From contig CBDEVQ010000101.1 of assembly GCA_965243605.1 (NCBI GenBank), positions 1 through 64,000 of the forward strand: 64,000 nucleotides of DNA. Direction: 5' to 3'. This stretch comes from JBMYYR01 sp965243605 (GTDB taxonomy: Bacteria; Bacteroidota; Bacteroidia; Flavobacteriales; CAJXXR01). Made by a program: the position numbers and the translations under genes. Of the stretch, positions 8,455-16,674 are shown one piece after another (position 1 is the stretch's first letter; every line of letters begins with the position of its first letter). The notes below the pieces were generated by a model, which did no database searches, was not told where the DNA came from, and saw only the letters and a program-made list of their open reading frames with translations.

Positions 8455-9321
8455 TTGGAATATTCAGCAACCTATTGTGTCGAGAAGATGTGTAAGTCTT
8501 TAAATATAAGTTCTAATGCGTATTATTCATGGAAACGTAGGCTAGATATAGAACGTTCTAGCATCACAATAGAATTAAAAGAGTCTATTCAAGCGGTTTA
8601 TGCAGAAAATAGAGGATTGTACGGAGCTCCTAAACTCCAAAAAGCTCTAGAGAGAAAAGGTGTTTTTTACTCGAGGTCTTATATTTCTAGATTGATGAAA
8701 GAAATGGGGCTATATTCTAAGACACGTAGGAAATTTACTAATACAACGGACTCAAATCATAGTCATAGAGTAGAAGAAAATCATTTAGATCGGAATTTTG
8801 AGGTATTAGAACTTGGGAAAGTATGGGTATCGGATATTACTTATATCAAAGTTAATCAGACCTGGCAATATTTAACTACAATGATTGATTTAGCAGACCG
8901 TAAGGTTGTAGGGTGGTCTGTAAGTTCTAATCTAACAGCTACAGATACTGTTATTACAGCTTGGAAACATGCGCGATTAAATCGAAATATAGAAGATGAC
9001 TTTATATTACACTCGGATCGTGGAGTACAATATACATGTGATGATTTTAAACAGATTATTAACTTAAATACAAAAGCGAAACAATCTATGAGTAGAAAAG
9101 GAAATTGCTGGGATAATGCCGTTGCCGAGTCTTTTTTTAAAACAATTAAAACTGAACTATGCTACCTCATTACATTTGAATCTAAGAAACATTTGGAGAC
9201 CGAAATCTTTAAATATATGAACTGGTATAATAACTCTAGATTACACTCTACTCTAGACTACAAAACACCTACCGAAAAAGAACAAGAATTAAGATACAAA
9301 CAAATTAAACGAGTGGCTTAA
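8455..9321 (+). CDS. IS3-family transposase OrfB (DDE integrase core)
   Basis: The 288-residue frame carries the rve-type DDE catalytic domain. The acidic residues are in VWVSDITYIK (first D), LHSDRGVQY (second D) and NAVAESFFKTIKTE (E), with the spacing of a D,D(35)E transposase. An N-terminal HTH_21-like segment (ENRGLYGAPKLQKAL) precedes it. It is most likely made only as an OrfAB fusion through the frameshift at 8401-8407, since the only start in its own frame is a TTG at 8455. Length is normal for the family and the frame is intact. Confidence 0.93.
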   Translation: MEYSATYCVEKMCKSLNISSNAYYSWKRRLDIERSSITIELKESIQAVYAENRGLYGAPKLQKALERKGVFYSRSYISRLMKEMGLYSKTRRKFTNTTDSNHSHRVEENHLDRNFEVLELGKVWVSDITYIKVNQTWQYLTTMIDLADRKVVGWSVSSNLTATDTVITAWKHARLNRNIEDDFILHSDRGVQYTCDDFKQIINLNTKAKQSMSRKGNCWDNAVAESFFKTIKTELCYLITFESKKHLETEIFKYMNWYNNSRLHSTLDYKTPTEKEQELRYKQIKRVA

Positions 9322-9676
9322 CTTTTTCTACCAAATTTTGTAGGAATATCATAAAAGTAAATTGTATTCCTGGAATTTCCCACGAAAAACTGAATTCATC
9401 ATCGTCCACTTTGAAATAAATCCAATTGTTTTTATTAATTTTTTCATATTCAAATGAATTAGGTGTCATAACTCTATCAAAATCCGAGTCAAGAATTTCT
9501 ACATCTCCTGTTATTAGAAACTCAAAATTTTCTCCAGTCCAATTTGTTCTGTCCATATTTTCATTATTTAATTCAGTTTTTGGAATTGATTTTTCCGTAA
9601 TATTTTCATTCCGTTTATCTTCTGGAATATTATCCAATTCGTTGAATTTTCTCTTTAAAAATCGAATTAGTTTCAT
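9305..9676 (-). CDS. hypothetical protein truncated by the IS3 element
   Basis: I do not recognise this product. The frame starts at ATG 9676; residues 1-108 are native, and from base 9351 onward the frame reads through the right end of the IS3 element, which supplies the last 15 or so residues and the stop. The native part is a small soluble protein with a basic N-terminus (KLIRFLKRKF) and an acidic, aromatic-rich body. Its true C-terminus is lost. A palindromic spacer lies just upstream (9689-9752). Confidence 0.55.
   Translation of the reverse strand: MKLIRFLKRKFNELDNIPEDKRNENITEKSIPKTELNNENMDRTNWTGENFEFLITGDVEILDSDFDRVMTPNSFEYEKINKNNWIYFKVDDDEFSFSWEIPGIQFTFMIFLQNLVEKVKPLV
9317..9351 (-). 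repeat. right terminal inverted repeat of the IS3 element
   Basis: On the minus strand it begins TGATATTCCTAC and ends GGTAGAAAAAGTTAAG, matching the left repeat at 26 of 35 positions without gaps. It overlaps the last five bases of OrfB. Confidence 0.8.
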
Positions 9677-9688
9677 TTTTGGTCAAAT

Positions 9689-9752
9689 GTTGTACAACGG
9701 TTAGTGAATGGTATGTACTGCGAAGGACATGCGCTATACACTTTGTTGTGCC
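9689..9752. repeat. palindromic spacer, attC-like
   Basis: An imperfect palindrome between the gene at 9305-9676 and the LOG-family gene. On the minus strand it begins GGCACAACAAAGTGTATA and ends CTAACCGTTGTACAAC, with partly complementary arms around a CCTTCGCAG centre. These ends resemble the core sites of integron attC elements (RYYYAAC ... GTTRRRY) only loosely. Similar ends occur at 10375-10426 and, more weakly, at 6794 and 11321. Confidence 0.45.
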
Positions 9753-9765
9753 TTCTAATTTTTAT

Positions 9766-10349
9766 TTAAGTGGTTTCTTTCGTAATCCATTTTCCAGTTG
9801 TCGGTGCTTGGTAGGTTTTCATTTTTATAATCAACTCATCGATATTCTCGCTAATTAAAACCATTTTTCTGTTTATTTCTTTCAAAAGTCCTTTTGTAAC
9901 CATGTCATCTAAAAATGCAATCAGATTGTCATAGAATCCATTAATATTTAAGATTCCAATTGGTTTTTTATGAAGTCCTAATTGCCCCCAAGTCAGCATT
10001 TTCAAAAAGCTTTCTAATGTTCCCAAAACCTCCAGGAAGAGCAATAACACCGTCACAAAGTTCATTCATTTTGGTTTTTCTCTCGTGCATAGAGTCAACT
10101 AAAATAAGTTCAGTTAATTCATTATGAGCAATTTCTTTTGATTTTAGGAAGCTGGGTAAAACACCAATTACTTTTCCTGAATTTTCCAACGTTCCATTAG
10201 CTACTGCGCCCATTAGTCCAACATTTGCTCCACCATAGACTAATTCAATATTTTGAAGAGCCAATTTTTTCCCAAGTTCTCTCGCTTGAAGTTCAAATTC
10301 ATTATCGGTTCCAAAACTTGAAACCGCAAAAAACTGTAATTCTATTCAT
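9766..10349 (-). pseudogene. LOG family (lysine decarboxylase-like) nucleoside phosphoribohydrolase, frameshifted
   Basis: Read across frames this is a full-length LOG/TIGR00730 protein of about 193 residues, from ATG 10349 (MNRITVFCG) to 9766. Family motifs are GGANVGLMGAVA and SMHERKTKM, and PGGFG followed by LTWGQLGLHKKPIG. Two breaks are each explained by one extra base: an extra T in TGCGGTTTCAAG near 10307, and an extra base in the GGGAACA stretch near 10025. Relatives hydrolyse cytokinin-riboside or AMP monophosphates to base and ribose phosphate. Conservation up to both breaks suggests a recent lesion or a sequencing error. It sits between two palindromic spacers. Confidence 0.8.
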
Positions 10350-10374
10350 TTAATTTTCTTTCCGGTTATATGAC

Positions 10375-10426
10375 GCACAACGATTTGTGTAAAATGCGTT
10401 TTAATGCATTTTTACACTGTGTTAGC
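10375..10426. repeat. palindromic spacer, attC-like
   Basis: GCACAACG on the left and GTGTTAGC on the right flank a strong hairpin, GTGTAAAATGCG ... TGCATTTTTACAC, with one bulged A and a TTTTAA-type loop. It lies between the LOG gene and the YD-repeat pseudogene. The minus-strand ends GCTAACAC ... CGTTGTGC fit the pattern of the spacer at 9689-9752. Confidence 0.55.
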
Positions 10427-10458
10427 AAGCGTTTATATCTGTTCAGGTTCTCATTGCT

Positions 10459-11316
10459 TTAGTCAAAGTACTTATATTCCATTACACTCACATATTTGAG
10501 AACTCCGTCTTGAAAATCAGTCGACTTAATTCGGTTTCCCTGCATATCGTATTCAATTGTTTTAGTAGTTTTAATTCCCAGTTTTCCATCTGCATCATAT
10601 CTGATAATTTCGATAAAATCTCCTTGGTTGTTATGTTTAAAAAGCGTTCTACCATTTCTAAAAGTGTCTTCAGAATTATCTACAATCATTTCATTAACAA
10701 TTCCCTGTTTATCATATGTGTAAGTAATTTTAGAAAATAAATTACCATTAGGACTATAAGATAGCTCTTCAATTAAATTATTTTGGTTATCATATTTATA
10801 AATAATTTTTTTACTAGTATGATTAAATTCAATTAAATCGTGATTACTGTTATATTTTAGCGTTTTTAACATTGCTAACGTAGTCACCAATGTGTTTGTA
10901 ATTCCAATATTTTACTTCACATCACGCCCCTCATTAGAATACTTATAAGTTGACTTGAAACGTATATTACCACTATTATAATATTCCCTTTCTTCTGCTT
11001 TATTATTATTGTCATCATACTCATATAGTTTTAAGGAACGAATGTTGTCATCAGAATCATATTTGATAACTTGCAGCAATAATCCATCTTGGTTAAAATA
11101 AGCAACTGAATATGGTACTTCATTACTTACAGGTATTGTTTTTCCTGACTTCTCATCAATTACGTATGAATATATGAAAGACGTCCTAGATTCTACTTTT
11201 CCCTTGAAGCCCTGTGTCTGTCTGATATGTTTTTTGTAGGGCACAACTACTCATTAATTGGAACAGTACTAATACACCTACAATAATCTTGTAATTCTCA
11301 TTTTCTCTTTTTTCAT
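10459..11316 (-). pseudogene. broken YD-repeat-like lipoprotein gene
   Basis: Pieces of one secreted protein occur in successive frames. A lipoprotein signal (VGVLVLFQLMSSC) near 11240-11300 is out of frame with both the ATG at 11316 and the body. The body (10912-11244) has repeated YD-type elements (YDSDDNIRSLKLYEYDD, YNSGNIRFKSTYKY) and stops at a TAA near 10912. The same frame then continues from about 10890 with more repeats (YDKQGIVNEMI, YDADGKLGIKT, YDMQGNRIKST) to 10459. The protein would have been a cell-surface or periplasmic repeat protein. At least two frame changes and one stop make it non-functional as read. Confidence 0.6.
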
Positions 11317-11320
11317 ATTG

Positions 11321-11375
11321 ATTGCAAACACTTAGATATACGCAATTGCGTATATCAGCTTATGTGAGCTAAGAT
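11321..11375. repeat. spacer containing a 22-bp perfect palindrome
   Basis: GATATACGCAATTGCGTATATC at 11335-11356 is a perfect palindrome, flanked by GCAAACACTTA on the left and TATGTGAGCTAAG on the right. It separates the YD-repeat pseudogene from the recombinase pseudogene. Its layout suggests the same element class as at 10375, but the outer motifs match less well. Confidence 0.55.
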
Positions 11376-11384
11376 AGCAATCTT

Positions 11385-11935
11385 TTATTTGCTTGAATAA
11401 TCAATTAGCTACATGTGTGTACATTTCTGTTTGTTTTAGTAGAACTATGTCCTAACAAAAGTTGAATATGTCTAATATCATTCCATTTTCCAAAACATGA
11501 GTGCAAAACTATGCCTTAACATATGAGGTGTAACTCTTTTAAAATATTAGCTTTTTTTGTGCCGCCGAAATAATACTTAACACACTAATGGCACTACATT
11601 TAGCTCCTTTTGGCCCTTCAAAAAGATATTATTTGGGTTTATATTCTTTATAACAATAGTTGTAGGTCTTTTAAAATACTTGGACTTAATATAAAAATAC
11701 GATCCTTATTTCCCTTTGCATTTTTAATATTACAACCATTCTTTTACTATCTATATCAGTAATGTTAAGTTTAATAACTCTCCTCTGCGAAGTCCAGAAG
11801 AGTAAAGTAACCCAATAATACATTTGTGTTTAATACTATTGGTAGTATTGGTAATTTTTATAATTTCTTCTTTAGACAAAATATTAGGTAATTGTTGTTT
11901 TTTCTAGATCTTTCTTTTTATTAAAAATATTCATT
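11385..11935 (-). pseudogene. decayed tyrosine recombinase (integrase)
   Basis: On the minus strand this stretch encodes scattered but unmistakable pieces of a phage/integron-type tyrosine recombinase catalytic domain. In order they are: LPNILSKEEIIKITN, LLYSSGLRRGELLNL (box I arginine), ITDIDSKRMVV, YLFEGPKGAK, KRVTPHMLRHSFA (box II HxLRH) and MYTHVAN (tyrosine region). At least four frame changes and several stops separate them. The N-terminal core-binding domain is missing; the next gene upstream begins at 12009. The intact ancestor could have mobilised the neighbouring one-gene units. It is certainly inactive as read. Confidence 0.75.
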
Positions 11936-12008
11936 GATTTTTGATTTAATGATTTACAACGTTCTCAGATAAACGTAATTTGGAGTTATTTAGTCTTGAA
12001 AAATACGT

Positions 12009-12461
12009 TTATATACAATTTCCTTCAGATCGGTGGACCATAACAAAAACATGACTTTCTTGCCTTTTATAAAATTCTGGATTAGACTTCGTTTCCCATT
12101 CAACTTCACGTTGTTTTATAAGTTTATTCGTCCAATCAAAATTGAAGTCATCCGGATGTATTCTAGTCATACCTTTTAACCAATACTTAATATCCACCGT
12201 ATCAACCTTTATTACAAACTTATAATGCCAAGAGGAGCTTCCAGGAAGAAATGTATTGTTATTCGAAAACCCATTGACATTAAATAAATCAAACTCCACA
12301 TTCGTAAAATCACTATAACATTTAATCTCCTTCTTTAAAATCTCTATACGTTCTTCTTTTGAATCATAAGTATGACTATCTAAATGTGTTGAGTTATTAC
12401 AAGCCAAATTACTTATTAACACCAAGGAAATAAGCATTATATATAAATTTAATTTAGACAT
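12009..12461 (-). CDS. hypothetical lipoprotein
   Basis: A 150-residue protein with a lipoprotein signal peptide (residues 1-21, ending SNLAC), so probably membrane-anchored on the periplasmic side. The mature part has no motif I recognise; it contains charged and aromatic stretches such as TRIHPDDFNFDW. The gene follows 12502-13005 on the same strand after 40 bases and may share its transcript. Function unknown. Confidence 0.6.
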   Translation of the reverse strand: MSKLNLYIMLISLVLISNLACNNSTHLDSHTYDSKEERIEILKKEIKCYSDFTNVEFDLFNVNGFSNNNTFLPGSSSWHYKFVIKVDTVDIKYWLKGMTRIHPDDFNFDWTNKLIKQREVEWETKSNPEFYKRQESHVFVMVHRSEGNCI

Positions 12462-12501
12462 CTAAACCACATTAATCCGTTAGTAAAATTATTATTATAT
12501 T

Positions 12502-13005
12502 CTAAAAATATCCTTCTGGATTTTCTCTATAATAACCTAATTTCTTTTTATAAGATTTCAAATACCTCTCCACAGCTTCATGATCTAACTTCCCGTTATT
12601 CTCTACCTCCGAAAGATCATCACAATATTCTACAGAAGACAATATCAAAGACATAAGATGTGTAGCCGAAGCGTACTCCTTTTGGGTAAGATTAGGAAAT
12701 CGTTCTTGTACTTCCTTAGGTATTTCACTTTCTGAATTCCAAACTATATACTCAAACAACTCGGCAAAAGGAATCTCTTTGTTTTTAACTTTTAGTCCTT
12801 GACCAACAAAGCGTTCTCCATCTTCAGATTTTTCGTCCCCCCATTCTATCGCATCTACATTATGCCACATTTCTTTTTGTGTAGAACCATGTACCAAAAA
12901 CCCTATTCGTAAGTTTTCAGAGACTTCTTCTAGGTCTTCAGGCTTTTGTTTCTGCTGAGAGTATTTCTTTAAAAAGTGTAATAAAACTTGTTTTCCGCTT
13001 GACAT
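12502..13005 (-). CDS. hypothetical protein
   Basis: A 167-residue soluble acidic protein with no signal peptide or membrane segment. I do not recognise a family. Visible features are a helical N-terminus (KQVLLHFLKKYSQQKQ) and a C-terminal YLKSYKKKLGYY. It may be co-transcribed with the lipoprotein gene downstream. The 190-base gap to the divergent HNH gene at 13194 probably holds both promoters. Confidence 0.55.
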   Translation of the reverse strand: MSSGKQVLLHFLKKYSQQKQKPEDLEEVSENLRIGFLVHGSTQKEMWHNVDAIEWGDEKSEDGERFVGQGLKVKNKEIPFAELFEYIVWNSESEIPKEVQERFPNLTQKEYASATHLMSLILSSVEYCDDLSEVENNGKLDHEAVERYLKSYKKKLGYYRENPEGYF

Positions 13006-13193
13006 GGTTTTATTGGGTTTTTATGTATGGTGTATAACTTGGATGATAGATTATATAGACCAACAAGCCAAAGATAAAATATTAATCGTTTTAAATAAAA
13101 ACAATCTCAACTCCCATATTTCACATTCATTAATTACATTTACATATAATTGTAAACATTAATAATTACTATCTATTACATTACTACATTTAT

Positions 13194-14072
13194 ATGAATA
13201 ATTACAATATTTGGGCTTTAAAAACCATTTCTGACAAAGAACGTTTATACAAATATGATGATATCTTAACTTCTCAATATAGTTACGATAGTAATGTTGC
13301 AAACTCAAGACAAATATTGGAAGGGGATTATGTAATACTTATAGATAAAAAACATATACTTGGTTTTGCAAAAATAGATCGTATAACTGAAAAACCATCT
13401 ATTAAGGAAATTAGTAGATGTCCCGAATGTGATACAACGACCTTTGACACTAGGAAAACTAAACACCCTAAACATAGATGCAGAAATAAACATGAGTTTT
13501 CGGAACCTGTAATAATCAAGCAAAATGTGACTACATTTTCTGCTTTCTATAAAGAATCCTTTATTAGATCTGTCGATAATATCCCAATAACAATTTTACG
13601 TCCCTACTATCATAAAGGATATAATGGAAACATGTCTATGCAGAACATTAGTCCTCAATTTTTCAAAAACAATGTAAATAACACCTTTGAAAAATTAAAG
13701 AATGGTAAATATTACATAAGTCCAAACGAAGCTGAACATATTATAGATACTAAAGTAGACTACTCTCCCAATAATGAAGATAGTCGAGTTCTTATTAATA
13801 GTTCTATTCGTGCCAGAAGAGGACAACAAAAATTTAGAGATACATTATTACAACGATTTGATGAAAGATGCGCTATTACAAATTGCAGTATAAAACATCT
13901 ATTAGAAGCTGCACATATAAAACCTTATAGAGGAGAACACGATAATTCCCCATCTAACGGGATTATATTAAGGACAGATATTCATACGCTCTTTGATCTT
14001 GGACTAGTAGGAATAGAGCCTAAAACAGGACGAGTACATGTTGATGTTAGCATATATGAAAGATGGATATGA
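13194..14072 (+). CDS. HNH endonuclease with EVE/PUA-like N-terminal domain and zinc ribbon
   Basis: The frame encodes 292 residues. Residues 1-65 contain an EVE/PUA-like pattern (LEGDYVILIDKKHILGFAKI). A zinc ribbon follows near 78-100 (CPEC, then C and H). The C-terminal HNH domain spans about 210-275: RRGQQKFRDTLL, CAITNCS, LEAAHIKPY, SNGIILRTDIHTLFD. This architecture recalls type IV restriction enzymes that cut modified DNA. No methylase is adjacent. The stop at 14072 looks premature: removing one A near 14055 lets the frame continue DGYEQFHNIYIKPKYF to a TAA at 14164-14166. The enzyme class is firm, the modified-DNA role inferred. Confidence 0.75.
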   Translation: MNNYNIWALKTISDKERLYKYDDILTSQYSYDSNVANSRQILEGDYVILIDKKHILGFAKIDRITEKPSIKEISRCPECDTTTFDTRKTKHPKHRCRNKHEFSEPVIIKQNVTTFSAFYKESFIRSVDNIPITILRPYYHKGYNGNMSMQNISPQFFKNNVNNTFEKLKNGKYYISPNEAEHIIDTKVDYSPNNEDSRVLINSSIRARRGQQKFRDTLLQRFDERCAITNCSIKHLLEAAHIKPYRGEHDNSPSNGIILRTDIHTLFDLGLVGIEPKTGRVHVDVSIYERWI

Positions 14073-14200
14073 ACAATTTCATAACATTTATATAAAACCA
14101 AAATACTTTCAAAGTTTGAGTTTTGAAGCTTTGAAGTATAAGTGGGATCTTTTATTAAAAGAATAATAAATCCAGAATAATCGTTTTGTTCTTTACGTCA

Positions 14201-14263
14201 TTAAATCCTAAAGCAAGCTTCTGAATTTTAATCCATAAAAAAGCCCAACATTTTCATGTTAGG
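14201..14263. repeat. outlying copy of the tRNA-Pro-linked repeat (terminator half)
   Basis: A 62-63 bp segment nearly identical to 15728-15791, including the variant AAGCAAGCTTCTGAATTTTAATCC followed by the AAGCCCAACATTTTCATGTTAGG hairpin. It lacks the tRNA-derived half. With the copy at 15728 it brackets a 1.5-kb segment as direct repeats. The 240 bases after it (14264-14505) hold only a possible eroded peptide on the minus strand and no convincing gene. Confidence 0.75.
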
Positions 14264-14505
14264 GTGTCTATCAATAGCAAAACAATATGGATTACTTGTT
14301 TCGTACTAGGCACAAATGTGAGTGTTGTATTTGATCAACACTATTGCAGAGCCTGCAATGTTTACTTGAAAAGTATCAAACTTCCCTTTCGGATTCTTGA
14401 GTGCTACAAAACTGATCGAAAAGACTTATTAATAAATGCCAACGATTTAGCTGTACGTAGTGTCCCAAAGTAAATGGCATATAGGTGTTGTTGTAATTCG
14501 TTTTT

Positions 14506-15273
14506 TTAATTCCATAATCTAGGCATATATGGTTTTAGGATTTCTAATTTACCATTAACCTTATCCAAAGGAAGTTCCATTTGATCACTAAAAATCACTT
14601 TTTTATCAATTTCACTATTCCTAAAGGACTGAATTTTAGCAGACACAATTTTCCCAAAACTTGTTACTACTTTGACTTTCGTTTCAGGACAATAGTATCC
14701 TTTTCGTCCTACATATTGTAAAGCTTCTGCTATAACTTCTTGTTTAAGTTCATCTGATGATAGCTCAACTTCAAAAGTTCTTTCAGGTCCTTCTGCAAAC
14801 AAAACATTGTAAGTTTTTCCGTTGTCCAAATAATACCAACAGTTAACTTCTTCGGTCGTTGGCTTATATACATATGAACCAATTCCAATGGCTGCTAGAA
14901 CTGGAATTAATAAGATCTTTTTAAAGAAAGTATTGAAAAGGTTAAATTGAGATTTAATAGAAAAGAGTAATCCAGATCCTACTAAAATAGGAATTACTCC
15001 AACTATCATTCTTTCATAATTCTCTGGATCAAAAAACATACTAAACCCTATTGTTTCAGCACTTAATAATATCCATAGGCACGCTGAAGCAAGGAAAATA
15101 AAATTGGCTTTGTTGTATTTCTTTATTCCTGAAACTATAGCCCCTATGGTTAAAATTGTCAGAAATGGAAAGTGAAGACCGACAGAGAAAAGTTTAGCCC
15201 AAGCTATTAATAGGCCCCAAATCACCAATAATATTGAAAGTATGTATTTAAGTATATTCATTTTTTTTGTCAT
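14506..15273 (-). CDS. hypothetical membrane protein
   Basis: A 255-residue protein with about five hydrophobic segments in its first half (about 8-28, 33-50, 56-75, 88-107, 119-136), followed by a soluble C-terminal half of about 115 residues containing WYYLDNGKTYNVLF and a long PERTFEVELSSDELKQEV stretch. I do not recognise a family. It lies inside the segment bounded by direct repeats at 14201 and 15728, with a small zinc-ribbon gene upstream on the same strand. Confidence 0.6.
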   Translation of the reverse strand: MTKKMNILKYILSILLVIWGLLIAWAKLFSVGLHFPFLTILTIGAIVSGIKKYNKANFIFLASACLWILLSAETIGFSMFFDPENYERMIVGVIPILVGSGLLFSIKSQFNLFNTFFKKILLIPVLAAIGIGSYVYKPTTEEVNCWYYLDNGKTYNVLFAEGPERTFEVELSSDELKQEVIAEALQYVGRKGYYCPETKVKVVTSFGKIVSAKIQSFRNSEIDKKVIFSDQMELPLDKVNGKLEILKPYMPRLWN

Positions 15274-15429
15274 AGGATTACAAGTCTTCAGCTCTGATTA
15301 GTAGGGCAATTAAAAACGATGAAATTTCAAATTTACACTGAGCCAAAACGTTCTATTTTGTTTTATTAACAATTCTGGATTTTCAGTTCTTATTACAATA
15401 AGATCAATATTCATTCTTAATGAGAATTA

Positions 15430-15618
15430 TTAGTCTAAGAATTCTGATGTTTTTCCATTCCAATAACATTTTATACATCTGTCATCTTCAAACTTGTGAG
15501 AACAGTTTTTATATCCATATAATTTGAGTGAACATTCAGGACATAAGCCTGTCATTTCAGAAGTAGCTTTATAATATTCAGAATTACATTCGTCACATTC
15601 ATTAATTTCTTTATTCAT
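15430..15618 (-). CDS. small zinc-ribbon protein
   Basis: The preferred start is ATG 15618 (MNKEINECDEC), giving 62 residues; a frame extension to 15693 would add 25 residues without family features. Three cysteine pairs (CDEC, CPEC, CIKC) plus a CSH motif suggest two small zinc knuckles. The C-terminal CIKCYWNGKTSEFL resembles a common CxxC-W-G ending in small cytoplasmic zinc-ribbon proteins. Role unknown. It lies between the membrane-protein gene and the start of the 171-bp tandem array. Confidence 0.55.
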   Translation of the reverse strand: MNKEINECDECNSEYYKATSEMTGLCPECSLKLYGYKNCSHKFEDDRCIKCYWNGKTSEFLD

Positions 15619-15714
15619 CTTCTCGGATTGACATACAGCGTCTCGGCTATGGTTAGTAAAGGAATTAAAAGTAGTGAACTTTCGATTAAACATATAGCAA
15701 AACTTTTTATTTTA

Positions 15715-16674
15715 TCTTTTTTATTGATAAAATCCTTAAAGCAAGCTTCTGAATTTTAATCCATAAAAAAGCCCAACATTTTCATGTTAGGCTTTTACTT
15801 TCGTCGGGGTGGCAGGATTACTCCATGATCCTGTAAATTGGGGTGGTGCGAAGGTAAAAACCTACGCTCCTTCCAGTCACTTAGGTCTTTTTTATTGATA
15901 AAATCCTTAAAGCTAGCTTCCGAATTTTATTCAACAAAAAAGCCCAACATTTTCATGTTAGGCTTTTACTTTCGTCGGGGTGGCAGGATTACTCCATGAT
16001 CCTGTAAATTGGGGTGGTGCGAAGGTAAAAACCTACGCTCCTTCCAGTCACTTAGGTCTTTTTTATTGATAAAATCCTTAAAGCTAGCTTCCGAATTTTA
16101 TTCAACAAAAAAGCCCAACATTTTCATGTTAGGCTTTTACTTTCGTCGGGGTGGCAGGATTACTCCATGATCCTGTAAATTGGGGTGGTGCGAAGGTAAA
16201 AACCTACGCTCCTTCCAGTCACTTAGGTCTTTTTTATTGATAAAATCCTTAAAGCTAGCTTCCGAATTTTATTCAACAAAAAAGCCCAACATTTTCATGT
16301 TAGGCTTTTACTTTCGTCGGGGTGGCAGGATTACTCCATGATCCTGTAAATTGGGGTGGTGCGAAGGTAAAAACCTACGCTCCTTCCAGTCACTTAGGTC
16401 TTTTTTATTGATAAAATCCTTAAAGCTAGCTTCCGAATTTTATTCAACAAAAAAGCCCAACATTTTCATGTTAGGCTTTTACTTTCGTCGGGGTGGCAGG
16501 ATTACTCCATGATCCTGTAAATTGGGGTGGTGCGAAGGTAAAAACCTACGCTCCTTCCAGTCACTTAGGTCTTTTTTATTGATAAAATCCTTAAAGCTAG
16601 CTTCCGAATTTTATTCAACAAAAAAGCCCAACATTTTCATGTTAGGCTTTTACTTTCGTCGGGGTGGCAGGATT
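15715..16674. repeat. 171-bp tandem repeat array (5.6 copies) ending in tRNA-Pro
   Basis: The marker GCCCAACATTTTCATGTTAG starts at 15771, 15942, 16113, 16284, 16455 and 16626, each exactly 171 bases apart. After the first copy the units appear identical. Each unit holds the terminator hairpin, 17 bases equal to the tRNA-Pro 3' end (TCGGGGTGGCAGGATT on the plus strand), then a foreign stretch with two small hairpins (AGGATTACTCCATGATCCT and GCGAAGGTAAAAACCTACGC), and an AT-rich spacer. In the last copy the shared sequence runs into the true tRNA at 16674. The first copy has a diverged spacer like that at 14201. It is not a CRISPR: units lack unique spacers. Confidence 0.95.
16618..16653 (-). 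terminator. terminator of tRNA-Pro
   Basis: AAAAGCC-TAACA-TGAAAA-TGTTG-GGCTTTTTT on the minus strand forms a stem and a T-run immediately after the tRNA 3' end. The same hairpin recurs in every 171-bp unit and at 14236. Confidence 0.8.

Larger units (their letters stand above)
8091..9351 (+). mobile_element. IS3-family insertion sequence
   Basis: A complete 1261-bp IS3-family element. It has TG...CA ends, imperfect 35-bp terminal inverted repeats (8091-8125 and 9317-9351, 26 of 35 positions identical), two overlapping transposase frames, and an A6G slippery site joining them. No obvious target-site duplication is seen (GTC on the left, TAA on the right), so the flanks may have changed after insertion. 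The right end lies inside the 3' part of the hypothetical gene at 9305-9676. The frames are uninterrupted, so the element may still be active. Confidence 0.9.

Noticed and set aside
14264..14473. Open frame of 69 codons on the plus strand after the outlying repeat
   Set aside because: It lacks family features and a plausible ribosome-binding site; the opposite strand reads a peptide fragment (ALKNPKGKFDTFQV), so at most eroded coding DNA is present.
15715..16674. CRISPR array
   Set aside because: The repeats are 171 bases with no unique spacers and no cas genes nearby; units contain tRNA and terminator sequence.
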